Origin: Erodium maritimum
Lineage: Eukaryota; Streptophyta; Magnoliopsida; Geraniales; Geraniaceae
Direction: 5' to 3'
Assembly (NCBI GenBank): GCA_963921825.1
Contig: OY997596.1
Span: 62,260,754 to 62,324,753, forward strand
DNA: 64,000 bases
The notes below the pieces were generated by a model. That model was not told the DNA's origin and made no database searches. It saw only the letters and a list, made by a program, of their open reading frames with translations. Positions 14,798 to 25,773 of this stretch are shown piece after piece; the first letter of the stretch is position 1; each line of letters opens with the position of its first letter. A program made the position numbers and the translations under genes.

Positions 14798-15060
14798 GGG
14801 ATAATTGCAAAAAAAGTACTCTAAACTTGTCTTTTTGTTGCAACTTGTACGAAAAAGACAATTTTACTCTTACAATTTGTATTTAAAATTAATAAAAGAC
14901 AAAATAAATCCAGATTTTTGTATCCTTTAACTTTCCTCCTCTTTATACAGTACAAAAGAGTGAGAAAATTTAGTTGATAGCATTTTATTGGAATTATCAA
15001 AGAAGAGGGCTACTAGCTGCAAAAAGTGAATACCTTAGGGTACTTGTATGCAATTCTCCC
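14798..15060. mobile_element. MULE-type MITE with 9-bp TSD
   Basis: The terminal inverted repeats are gggataattgcaaaaaaagtactctaa on the left and ttagggtacttgtatgcaattctccc on the right. A perfect 9-bp target duplication, ttgcaataa, lies at 14789-14797 and 15061-15069. Nine-bp duplications point to Mutator-like elements. It is 263 bp, non-coding, and is the best reference copy for the related elements here. Confidence 0.75.
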
Positions 15061-15286
15061 TTGCAATAATTGTGAAAAATGTATACAAAACATCAAATAC
15101 TTCCATTGGAAATGAAATACCAGTCAAAACAAAGCCCTCTGATGCGATGATTACATTCTCATCATCAGATAGAGAAACATTATTCAGAAACTGATTGTAA
15201 GCTAACCAGCACCATCTAGTGAACAAGCAGAGCATGATTAAGCTAAATTCTAAAAGCAAAATTACTAGTAACGAAAATTAGATTAC

Positions 15287-17149
15287 TCAATGTCCTCTGG
15301 CAGCATAAGCAATGGATATTGCAGCAAAAAGTGTCGTTGCAGAGGACACCAGAGTCCAGAAGCTCTTCTTCTTGTGTGCCTCTTCCACAGAGTTACCAAG
15401 ACTATCGAGTTTTCGGTTCAAGTCCTCGACCATCCTCTCTTTGTTACTGAAGGCCTTCTTAATCACCTCCAACTCTGCTAGATATGGCTGAAGCTTCCCT
15501 TCAGCAATACTTACATCTTCATTACCATTGAGGTTGATCTTGGATTGACTAACCAATGTAGCAGTGTTCTTCAGCAACGCTAGTGCTTGCTCTGAGTTAG
15601 AGCTTAAAGATTCCACTTTGAGCCTCATGCTATCGATGCATTGCTCAGCATGAGAAAGCTGCTTTGATAAAGAATCTTTCTCAACAGTTAATGAATCAGC
15701 GCCGGTTTCGATCTGGGTCTTCTCATCTTGAAGCCTTTCATGTTCAACCTTCATCTTCCCCAGGGTTTCGACATTTTCTTCGATTTTCTTATTCAGTTCT
15801 GCAACTTCTTTGTTCAAGTCAGCTATCTTGTTGCACTTCTCATTGAAGTTCTTTTTGAGATTCTCTGTCTCATGGAGAGCCTTCTCGAGTGCATCGCTAT
15901 GGTGGCTTAGCTCGGAGAAGAGTTGCTTATTCTTCTCTTCTTGGTTTGTATATAGATGTTGCAGAACCGACAAATCATCACGAAGCTTGCTTGCCTCTTT
16001 GTGCAGGCTAGCAATCTCACTCTCCTGCATTGATTTCACCTCTTCAACATCGTTTTTCTCTCTATTTAATGCCTCAATTCTCCTCTCCAAACTATCAGAT
16101 TCGATCTTCATTGCCTCCAATTGTTCGATCAATGAACTCTTTTCACTTAAGAAACCATGGATCATCGACTCCTTATCTTTATTCTCTTCAACCAAAGCAT
16201 TGATCTTCATTGCCATCTCTTTCTCCATCTCCATAGCCTCAACAGACTTCTTCTCGAACTCCCTAATCTTCCCCTGCAAGAACCTCTCTTCCTTCTGCAA
16301 CTCGGAAACAATCTCATCGAGATTCGTCACATTGTCCCCAAGTTCAGCAATCTTCCCCTGCTGCTCGTGTTTTTCAGCCTCAACCCGACTCTTCTCCCTC
16401 GCAATCTCCTCAATCTCCATCTTCAAATTCTCGATCAACTCAACCTTCTCTGCAATATTTCTCTTGAGCAGATCATTTTCCCTCGAAGCAGCCTCAATAG
16501 CCATCTCTCTCACTTCCTTCTCCTCAATCAACGATTGGTGTTCATTTCTAAGCTTCACAAGCTCCTCCCCAAAGCTCCTCTCCCTCTCCTCCATTTCAAC
16601 TACTCTCTCCTTCAACCCATTTGCCTCCTTAACCCAGAGATCAAGCTCGGACCTGACCTCATCCCTCTCCAGTCCCACACCACTCAGAACACTCCTTTGA
16701 CTCTCGATCTCAGTCACAAGCTCACTCACTTTCTTCTCCAAAACCCCAACATCAAAACCTCTCTTCTCCCTCACCATCTCCACCTCCGCTCCCATTTCCT
16801 CCAACTGGGTAGCCACAAAATCCGACAAAACGCCCTTCTCCACCTCCAACTCCGCAACCTCCTCCCGAGCCCGGCTCAGCTCCGCCTCCAGGGCGGTTCT
16901 CGACCGAGCAAGCTCTTCCTCCAGAGCCTCCTTCTCCTTCCCCAATGTCTCGACCTGAAGCCTCCGCTCGGTGGTCTCCTTGAGGAGCATCACGTTGAGC
17001 CGCTTGAGCTTCTCGGCGGGGTCATCCATGGCGGCGGGTGTGGGCTTGGGTGGGTGGATATCGGATTGGGTTTCTTCGGAGACGATGGTGGTGGTGTTCT
17101 CTTGCTGATTTGTGTTTTTGGGTTGCTGGGTCATCTTCTTTTTGGCCAT
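15287..17149 (-). CDS. Tail-anchored long coiled-coil protein, PMD2-like
   Basis: Intronless ORF of 620 residues starting MAKKKMTQQ. After a polar 40-residue head, nearly the whole protein is heptad-rich coiled coil (about residues 45-590, rich in E, K, L, with many EKE/ELE runs). A single hydrophobic segment, FWTLVSSATTLFAAISIAYA, precedes a four-residue tail ARGH, so this is a type-IV tail anchor facing the cytosol. Architecture and tail resemble plant PEROXISOMAL AND MITOCHONDRIAL DIVISION FACTOR proteins, but Arabidopsis PMD1 and PMD2 are about half this length (from memory). An alternative is a generic organelle- or nuclear-envelope-anchored coiled-coil protein. Orthology is uncertain; coiled coil and tail anchor are clear. 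It diverges from the alpha-7 gene across an 855-bp spacer. Confidence 0.85.
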   Translation of the reverse strand: MAKKKMTQQPKNTNQQENTTTIVSEETQSDIHPPKPTPAAMDDPAEKLKRLNVMLLKETTERRLQVETLGKEKEALEEELARSRTALEAELSRAREEVAELEVEKGVLSDFVATQLEEMGAEVEMVREKRGFDVGVLEKKVSELVTEIESQRSVLSGVGLERDEVRSELDLWVKEANGLKERVVEMEERERSFGEELVKLRNEHQSLIEEKEVREMAIEAASRENDLLKRNIAEKVELIENLKMEIEEIAREKSRVEAEKHEQQGKIAELGDNVTNLDEIVSELQKEERFLQGKIREFEKKSVEAMEMEKEMAMKINALVEENKDKESMIHGFLSEKSSLIEQLEAMKIESDSLERRIEALNREKNDVEEVKSMQESEIASLHKEASKLRDDLSVLQHLYTNQEEKNKQLFSELSHHSDALEKALHETENLKKNFNEKCNKIADLNKEVAELNKKIEENVETLGKMKVEHERLQDEKTQIETGADSLTVEKDSLSKQLSHAEQCIDSMRLKVESLSSNSEQALALLKNTATLVSQSKINLNGNEDVSIAEGKLQPYLAELEVIKKAFSNKERMVEDLNRKLDSLGNSVEEAHKKKSFWTLVSSATTLFAAISIAYAARGH

Positions 17150-18003
17150 TGTTGTAGGTTTGGGTGGTGGCTGTGAGAGCTTGAGATGTGGTACAGATGG
17201 AGATGGTGATGTGTTGATAGGGTTAGGGTTTCAGGTAGGGTTTTTAAGGTGGAGGTGCGAGAATTCAAATTTTTTTGTGGGACCCGGAGTTTGATTAGGT
17301 AACGGTTTTTTTTGGTGGTCAATCGATGAGTCAATGGGTCCCACAACCTCGGCTCGCGTTTTTGCAGCCGCGGGACGTCCCGCATCCCGCAAAAACGCGG
17401 ACCGAGTCTCAGCCCACGTCCCACAACCACGAGCCAAGCCTGAGTCCCGCGTCCCGCCGCCAGCCATTCCCGTGCTGCCACGCGTTCTATTTTTTTTTTA
17501 ATGCGCAAAATCATATTTAACTAAATATGATTGGTACACTCACAATACAAGCCTCATATCCAAGCCCCATTGTAAAACACCCGCTATTTTAAGTCCCGAA
17601 TCCCACTATTTTGTCCAGTCGACATCTGAGCCTTATTAGTGAGTCATTCCATTGTACATGCTCTGAGTAGACGGGTCGTTACGCTGCCATGTGGAAAATT
17701 CTCGGGCCTCGTTGGGCTGGAATTGGACCCAACATCTGACCCAATAGTTAACCAGGCCATGGGCCCATTTGGACAACCTCATAATAAGCCAATGTTGGGC
17801 TGGACTTGGAAATTCTTAGTGAGGCCTAAAAATTGACCTCGGCCCGTATCATGGTCCGATAGAAACGAAAGGAACCAGGAACGGCGTCGTTTAATAGCAG
17901 GTCCGGTTTGTCTTGCCCAACAAGTTCAGTTTCTTTTTCACTCTGCTACAAAGCAACCTGAGATCGAGAACGAGAGAGCTCAACGAGATCAGAGAGAGAA
18001 GCT
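17150..18003. promoter_or_regulatory. Shared divergent promoter with GC-rich hairpin
   Basis: Spacer between the minus-strand coiled-coil gene and the plus-strand alpha-7 gene. Near 17680-17860 it has several TGGGC/GCCCA words (ttgggctgg, gggcccattt, cggcccgt), which match the site II/TCP motif and the core described for proteasome promoters. At 17355-17399 an 11-bp inverted repeat, cgcgtttttgc / gcaaaaacgcg, encloses the 14-bp palindrome gcgggacgtcccgc (17370-17383). The block 17330-17490, with repeated CGTCCC/GGGACG, looks like a small DNA-transposon relic. Confidence 0.5.
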
Positions 18004-20465
18004 ATGGCTCGTTACGATCGCGCGATCACCGTCTTCTCCCCGGACGGTCACTTGTTCCAGGTGGAGTACGCGCTCGAAGCCGTCCGCAAAGGTAACGCCG
18101 CCGTCGGCGTCCGTGGCTCCGACATCGTCGTTCTCGGCGTCGAGAAGAAGTCCACCGCCAAGCTCCAGGATTCGAGGTCAGTGATATTTATTTGAATCCA
18201 CAGTTTCTGTTCTCGTCGATTGGGAATTTGAAATTGTGCTTCTGGGTTAGGGTTTCGGCTGTACTAGGGTTAGGTTTCTATGCTTATTTTCTGATTTCCG
18301 AAGTGTTTGTCTTGTTATCGAACTGTATTTTCCATGTTATCTAGTATTTGTATTTTTGGAGTAATTTATTCCGGAATTGTTGATTCGTGTTGTTGATGTA
18401 TAAACTCACATGGGAAATCCAAAAAATACAAGGACACTGAGATAGATATAAATTAGATCATTCAGTTGTGTAGATAGAGCCTGATTTGAATCAAATTTAC
18501 AAATTGTAGATGAAATGAGCATTCTCTGGTATGGAAAAGGGTGTTGCTTGTTAGTGTTTTCGGAGGAAAAAATGAATTTTGTGACCTACCATTTGATGGA
18601 AATTAACTTTTATTTGTTTTCTGAACTGTTCATGTAATATATCTCCAGAGATAAAGAACACATTGTAATTACTCTTTGATGAGTTCAAGCATGCCTTGCT
18701 TCTTTTGTTTACATATATTTCCCTTGAACTCTTTTTATTGTTCTCTTCATTATGGATTGACATAGTACAGTATGTAGATGAATGAAAAAATGGTACTAAT
18801 GATGTTAAGCTTAACAATCGAAGTTTTTTTTACCGTATTCTCTGGTTATCAGATGCCCAACTCAATAGATATCACGCCTTGGGAACACATTTTGACATCT
18901 TTTTGAAGGAATAGGAAAGGGAATGTTTTTTTTTTTGCATCTGCCATTTTTTCCTGCTGTAGTAAGAGAATGGGATTCCCGTTACCTGAATGGTTTAATC
19001 CCGTTAACATGAGACAATAGCGTTAATAAGAGACAAATTAGGAGAATAACACCCCCACTCTCATTTCCTTCAAAGTGATCAATGATTTACCCCACTGTTT
19101 AATTAATTTCCCTGTTTTGAGATTCCTTTCCAATGCCCTACTCCTGATACAATTTCCCGCCTCATTTCCCTTTTCATTTTGTATGAAACCGTATATTTGT
19201 AACCATCCCTTCATGATCTGTGAGCATTCTTAGTTTCTTATCGTGACATTCATCCTTGCATCTGTTCTTACAGATCAGTTAGAAAGATTGTATCATTGGA
19301 TGATCATATTGCATTGGCCTGTGCTGGGTTGAAAGCGGATGCTCGAGTCTTGATAAACAGGGCACGAATCGAATGCCAGAGTCACAGGCTCACGGTGGAG
19401 GACCCTGCAACTGTTGAATACATTACTCGCTACATTGCTGGCTTACAGCAGAAGTATACTCAAAGTGGTGGTGTTAGACCATTTGGCCTTTCCACTTTGA
19501 TAGTTGGTTTTGATCCATACACTGGTGTTCCATCTCTTTATCAGACAGATCCATCGGGAACATTTTCTGCCTGGAAAGCTAATGCAACTGGGAGAAACTC
19601 TAATTCCATGAGAGAGTATTTGGAGAAAAATTACAAGGAAACCTCTGGACAGGAAACTGTGAAGCTAGCAATTCGCGCTCTACTTGAAGTAAGTTACTCC
19701 TCTGAATTTGTATTTGATTGATAACTCGGATTCATCGGTCTTAAAGCATGTGTATTTTCATTTTTCGTGTTCATGTTACATCTGATTCTTTCCATATATG
19801 ACTAACTGACATAAGGTTCTCTCCAATTATATTTCTTACATGTTAGGTAGGTGGAACACTGGTGAAAACCAAAGATTAGGAATGAAAATTTGAAACTAAT
19901 CTTAGCCATTGGATTAACATTTTAACAGTTGAGATGCTTCCAAACTTTAAGGTTGGAACTTTGCAATGTAAAATTAAGTTTCCAAACTTAAATTGAGGTA
20001 CAGCTCAGCCGTTAAAAACTACAATCCAGTGGACAAGAATGGTTTCAGTTTTCTTTCCAACCTTTTATTTTCACCCGATTGTTACTCTGTTTGGTAGTAA
20101 TTGATGATGGAATGTTGCAATTTACTACTATAGGTTGTTGAAAGTGGCGGGAAGAACATAGAAGTTGCTGTGATGACTAAAAAGGACGGGCTGCGCCAGT
20201 TGGAAGAAGCTGAAATTGATGCAATAGTTGCTGAAATAGAGGCAGAGAAGGCAGCTGCTGAGGCTGCAAAGAAGGCTCCTCAAAGAGATTAGTGTTAGGG
20301 TACTCTTGCTTGCCATTGAGTCCATCTCTTTCTTCTAATTTTCCTTTGAATTGCCAATGCAAATGAATTATGAAAGACAGAGACCGTGTTTGTGTTAACT
20401 TGATTAAGTACTCATGTGCGTGAAATTAGTATATTTGCATGTCATCAAATTCGGCTAAACTAAAT
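17845..20465 (+). repeat. Tandem segmental duplication, left unit
   Basis: It pairs with about 22010-24755. Similarity starts in the promoter at cggcccgta(t/a)catgg, covers the 5'UTR, all exons and both introns, and fades in the 3' flank after agtatatttgcat. The units are about 4.2 kb apart, start to start. Exons are near-identical, while introns differ by many substitutions and small indels. Confidence 0.85.
18004..20292 (+). CDS. PAD1: 20S proteasome subunit alpha type-7, copy 1
   Basis: Subunit of the alpha ring that gates the 20S core and docks the 19S cap, in cytosol and nucleus. Three exons, 18004-18176, 19274-19688 and 20134-20292, give 248 residues, about the length of plant PAD1/PAD2. 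The N-terminal alpha signature is intact ([20 protein letters not shown], then LEAVRKGN). The core includes [20 protein letters not shown] and the C-terminus is lysine- and alanine-rich ([20 protein letters not shown]). Alpha subunits are not catalytic. The predicted protein appears identical to the downstream copy at 22212, differing only at synonymous sites where compared by eye. Introns align but have diverged by substitutions and indels. Confidence 0.95.
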
Positions 20466-21142
20466 GTTTGGAAACAAGTTTTATTTTATATCAATTCTAT
20501 CTGTGATCGGGGCTTCATTCTTGAAAAAAAGAAGAAAACCTTGATGTTTGATTCATGTTTTCTCAATCAGTTGGTTGTTGGACCGATAATTTTTGTACAT
20601 GTTGGAAAGCTGGGTGTAGTGACCCTGAAACTTGTTGACCTTCTACTTCGTCTTGTATCAGTGGTTCTTATAGTTCTTTCATTTCCGTATTGAGTCGGTC
20701 GTGCCCTTCATGAGTAGCACCTCGTCGCAGGCAAAAGTTTTAATACGCCTTTATCTTCTTCTCCTTCCTACTAGTGTTGTTGGTAGGGTCTGATCTATGC
20801 TCGGCATAGATGTTCTCCCTCCTTAATCTTATTTTTTCAGCTTCAGTTTGACAATGCTTGTTCCTCTCTTTGAGCGATCACTTGATTCACCAGCTAGATG
20901 ACTTAGGTGGACTGGGAAGGTTGGGTAAGATGAATAGGTTGGAACATGCCGATGAGGGAGCTTAACATGTAGGTCTTTGATTGAAATCGGTTTTGATCGA
21001 GCTCGGTTTCTTGGAGATCATCGAGAAATTAATGGTAGGAGTCATCTATAGAACAAAACTTGAAGGAATATCGAGAAAAAAATGATAGAAATATGAAGAG
21101 AATAGCCAAATTGATGTGGGGGAAAATATATGCAGAGGGGTG
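20466..21142. other. Spacer between the alpha-7 copies
   Basis: Unique sequence as far as I can see. No convincing ORF, and no counterpart found after the right-hand copy. Confidence 0.4.
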
Positions 21143-22003
21143 AGTATTTTTTATTTATCAGCAAGCAATATTATATAAATAAAACCTCTTCAGCGGAAAA
21201 AAAGGAATACAAGTCGGTTTTAGCTACATATCCTAAACAAGGAAGATGAACAAGTCTCATCTCCAACGAACAGACAAGAGCAAGCCACGAGCACTTCGAA
21301 CCACCATAATAGATCCGTAAAAAAGATCAAACAAGATAAACCAAATACAAGACCGAGCGTTGACATTGATGCTCAACCTCAAAACAATCTCAACAAAAGA
21401 AGGGGAGGGGCCAGGGGGACATAGAGAAAAGTTATAAATACCAAATTTTACAAACATTAAGTACAAAAAAGTCAATAAGGACAATAAAGTAGATCTTTAC
21501 CCTGATTTTTCTATCACAAAACACATAAAAAAGGATCAGATTCCAATTTTTACCACCACGAAGCACGAATGAGTAGTAGCGGAACCATCTTCCGTCCTCC
21601 AGATAGAACACCCCCCAGCCTGACTCAAACTTGTAACAGACACTCCAACTCATCGGAACAACCAACTTAGAGAGTTGAATGGGACACCGACACGCCGGCA
21701 TTCAACAACATTGAACGATAGAAAAAGTTCGGTGGCCAAGAACCACCGAAACTCCGAACCACAAAACTGAATCTTGCTGACTTTAAACAATGCCCAATAA
21801 CCAATTACCAACCATCGGGCGCCAGCACCTCAACCTACGATACGATTAGTGGTTCCACAAGTAACAAAATAAGTAAAGGAACTTGTCAACCGGGGTCTGA
21901 GGATACGCTTGAAGCACCACCAACACCATAGAAAGGATATCAATCTGAGATATGTCACGCCATGAGCCCAAGACACCCGAATCCTAGCATGGCCCAATAA
22001 TCT
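21143..22003 (-). mobile_element. LINE-derived 3' fragment between the duplicates
   Basis: On the minus strand this is T/G-rich, UTR-like sequence ending in ttgcttgctgataaataaaaaa at about 21146-21170, the same tail style as the retroposon at 9354. No reverse transcriptase motif remains, so it is 5'-truncated. The 5' boundary lies close to where the right duplication unit begins. No target duplication found. Confidence 0.5.
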
Positions 22004-22009
22004 ACCCTC

Positions 22010-24755
22010 GGCCCGTAACATGGCCCAATATAAACGAAAGGAAAAAACGGAACGGCGTCGTTTAATAGCAGGTCATCCGGTCTGTCTTGCCAAACAAGTT
22101 CAGTTCCTCTTTCACTCTGCTACAAAGCAAACCCGAGATCGAGAACAAGAGAGCTCAACGAGATCGAAGACCAGAGCACCGTAGAGTCGTCACAGAGAGC
22201 AGAGAGAAGCTATGGCTCGCTACGATCGCGCGATCACCGTCTTCTCCCCGGACGGTCACTTGTTCCAGGTGGAGTACGCGCTCGAGGCCGTCCGCAAGGG
22301 TAACGCCGCCGTCGGCGTCCGTGGCTCCGACATCGTCGTTCTCGGCGTCGAGAAGAAGTCCACCGCCAAGCTCCAGGATTCAAGGTCAGTGATGTTTCTA
22401 CGAATCTACAGTTTCTGTTCTGGTCGATTGAGAATTTGTAGGGTTTCGGCTTTAGGCTGTACTAGGGTTAGGTTTCTATGCTTATTTTCTGATTTCCGAA
22501 GTGTTTATCTTGTTATCTAACTCTATTTGTCTTGTTGTCGATTTGTATTTTGGAGTAATTTACTCTGGAATTGTTGATTCGTGATGTTGATGTATAAACT
22601 CACATGGGAAATTGAAAAAATACAATGATAAAGAGCTAAATATTGAAGGTAAGGCCACATCCAACTAATAAGATTGATCATTTAGTTGTGTAGATAGAGC
22701 CTGATTTGAATAAATTTACAAAGTGTAGCTGAAATGAGCATTGTCTGGTATGGTAAAGTGTGTTGCTTGTTAGTGTTTCCGGAGGAAGAAATGAATTTTG
22801 TGACCTACTATTTGATGGAAAATAACTTTTATTTGTTCATTGAACTGTTCGTGGAAGATATTTCTGAGAGATAAAGAGCACATTGTAATTACTCTTTGAC
22901 AAGTTTAAGCATGCTTTGCTTCTTTTGTTTTGCATATGTTTCCCTTGAACTCTTTCTTATTGTTCCCTTCATCATGGATAGACTTAGAACAGCATATAGA
23001 TGAATGAAAAAGATGATACTAATGATGTTAAGCTTAACAATAGTAGTTTTTACCCCCATTGTCTGGTTGTCAGATGCCTTTCTCAATAAATTTCACGCCT
23101 CGGGAACACATTTTGAAATCTTTTTGAACAAATACGAAATGGGAATATGTATATATATTCGTCTGCCTATTTTCCTACTGTAGTAAGAGAATGTATCAAT
23201 GATTAAATACCTGTTAACATAAGACAGTAGAGTTAATTTAGAGACGAATTAGGAGAATAACATCTCCACTCCCATTTCCTTCTAAATGATCTATGATCTT
23301 CCCCGATGTTTAAGTAATTTCGCTGTCTTGTTTTGAGATTCCTTTCTAACGCCCTATTCCTGATACATTTTCCTGCCTCCTTTTCCTTTCATTTTGTATG
23401 GAACCTTATATTTGCAGCCATCACTTCATGATTTCCAAGCATTCTTAGTTTCTTATCCTGACATTCATCCTTGCATCTGTTCTTACAGATCAGTTAGAAA
23501 GATCGTATCATTGGATGATCACATTGCATTGGCTTGTGCTGGGTTGAAGGCAGATGCTCGAGTCTTGATCAACAGGGCACGAATCGAATGCCAGAGTCAC
23601 AGGCTCACAGTTGAGGACCCTGCAACTGTTGAATATATAACTCGCTACATTGCTGGCCTACAGCAGAAGTATACTCAAAGTGGTGGTGTTAGACCATTTG
23701 GCCTTTCCACTTTGATAGTTGGTTTTGATCCATACACTGGTGTTCCATCTCTTTATCAGACAGATCCATCGGGAACATTTTCTGCCTGGAAAGCTAATGC
23801 AACTGGGAGAAACTCTAATTCCATGAGAGAGTATTTGGAGAAAAATTACAAGGAGACCTCTGGACAGGAAACTGTGAAGCTAGCAATTCGCGCTCTACTT
23901 GAAGTAAGTTACTCCTCTGAATCTGTATCTGATAGATAACTCGGAAGCTAACATGTTTCACATTCATGTCGCATCTGATTTGTTCCACATATAATGTCTT
24001 AAGATTCTTGCCAGTTATAGTTCTTATATGTTATATAGGTGGAACACTCTGGTGAAAACCAAAGATTTGGAACTTAAATATGAAAAGTGGAAACCAACAA
24101 CCATATAGCCATTGGATTACAATTTTAACAGTTGAGATGTTCCTAAACTTTAAGGTTGGAACTTTCCAATGTAAACTACGTTTCCAAACTTAAATCTAGA
24201 TACACCTCAGCCGTTAAAAAAATTATAATCCAATGGGCAAGAATGGTTTTCCGTTTTCACTCCAACCTTTTATTTTCTCCTTATTGTTACTCTATTTGGT
24301 AGTGCAAAGTTTGTATTTGGTATGAGATCTTGTAGGCTAGTGAATTGACGATGGCTTGTTGCAATTTTACTACTAATATAGGTTGTTGAAAGTGGGGGAA
24401 AGAACATAGAAGTTGCTGTGATGACAAAAAAGGACGGGCTGCGCCAGTTGGAAGAAGCTGAAATCGATGCAATAGTTGCTGAAATTGAGGCTGAGAAGGC
24501 AGCTGCTGAGGCTGCAAAGAAGGCTCCTCAAAGAGATTAGTGTTATGGTACACTCTTGCTTTCCATTGAGTCCATCTCTTTCAAAAGTACACCATCTAAT
24601 TAGTCTTTGAATTACCAGTGCCAACTGAATTATGAAAGACAGAAACCATATTTGTGTTAATCTGATTTATGTGTTTTTGTTTTATTTTAATTAGTATTCA
24701 TGTGCTTGGCATTAGTATATTTGCATACCATCAAATGCGACTGAACACAAATGTT
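22010..24755 (+). repeat. Tandem segmental duplication, right unit
   Basis: Counterpart of 17845-20465. The promoter portion keeps aacggcgtcgtttaatagcag and ttcactctgctacaaagcaa. The leader between these and the ATG carries about 35 extra bases compared with the left unit. Confidence 0.85.
22212..24540 (+). CDS. PAD1: 20S proteasome subunit alpha type-7, copy 2
   Basis: Tandem duplicate of the gene at 18004. Exons 22212-22384, 23489-23903 and 24382-24540 have exactly the same lengths (173, 415 and 159 nt) and give the same 248-residue protein. Silent differences include gaggcc/gaagcc near codon 25 and tatataact/tacattact in exon 2. All splice sites are canonical. Its promoter adds TGGGC/GCCCA words (atggcccaata twice, gagcccaag at 21966). 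Both copies look functional, so they would make interchangeable subunits unless they differ in expression. Strong purifying selection or gene conversion could explain the unchanged protein. Confidence 0.95.
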
Positions 24756-25773
24756 TTGGGAACATTCATTTCTTCTTATTATTATCAGCTGTGTATCGAG
24801 ATCTGGGAACACAACTTTTTGGGGGGGATAATCTCACGAAATTGTATGCGCGATTGACAGATCCAACTATTTTTTTCGTATGTAAATTACTAAATTCACC
24901 AACAAGTGATTACGAGAGGGTTTCAGATTGCAATGCACTTGAGGGTTATATGGCCCGATAGCAAATGTAAAAAGGATAAAATTATCATTTTCATAAACTG
25001 AAGTTATTAGGCTTAACAGATGATTAATTTTCATAAAAGATAATGGATTTACAAACGGAATATTAGTAATAGATTTATTGAACACAAACAATATTTAATA
25101 AAACGTGTATCAATTACTCCCTACATAAAATATGGGGTTAATCGTTTCAAAAAAAATGGGGTTAATTATTATTAGTACCCCTTATGTATTGGTAACACTC
25201 TTTTAGTACCGTTCTGAATAAATAACGCTCTGAATAAAATTTTGGTCAAGTTTACGTCATTCTGATGATATGTGACCAATTCATAAGGAGTATTAGATGT
25301 TCTATTACCAATGCATAAGGGGTATTAAATGATCTGTGACCAATTCATAAAGGTAACTAAATGACAGTTACCAAAACGGAAGGATTGTTATTAAACGTTA
25401 CAAAACGTATGAATACAAAAGATATGTTACCAATAGAAAATGGTACAAAAGGTAATTAACCCTAAATTACGATGAGAAAACTTTCATTTCGAAAAAAGCT
25501 GGCCAATAAAATATTACATTTATAGTAGCCATTCCAAATATAAGCCAGGCCTAGGTGTGGGTCGTGCCAAACTAGGTCGGGTCTAATTGGGCTTAATGAT
25601 TTACGAGCTCGAGCCCAATATAGCTGGTGTGTTCGTCTTCTACCTTGAGCCTTCAAGGTTGAAGTCTGTGTGTTCAGTTCCAATTTTAGTAGTCGCAGTG
25701 GAGCTGCTCCACTTCTAAATTCCCAATCTGCATTGCATTCGAGAGAGAGAGATATATCAATTTGGGTCTGGAC
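24756..25773. other. Spacer and COG1 upstream region
   Basis: AT-rich. Contains a foldback element (25159-25462) and, at 25540-25625, short GGCCTA/GGGC words and a run of gagagagaga just before the COG1 start, consistent with a former promoter and leader. Confidence 0.45.
25159..25462. mobile_element. Foldback MITE with GGGTTAATT ends
   Basis: The left end gggttaattattattagtacccc and right end ggtacaaaaggtaattaaccc are imperfect inverted repeats. Inside, 'ccaattcataa(g)gag/ggta' recurs. About 304 bp, non-coding. No clean target duplication seen. Confidence 0.5.

Noticed and set aside
15810-17176. Long plus-strand ORFs opposite the coiled-coil gene
   Set aside because: Antisense shadows of a Glu/Lys/Leu-rich gene, giving Leu/Ser/Phe-rich translations with no domain.
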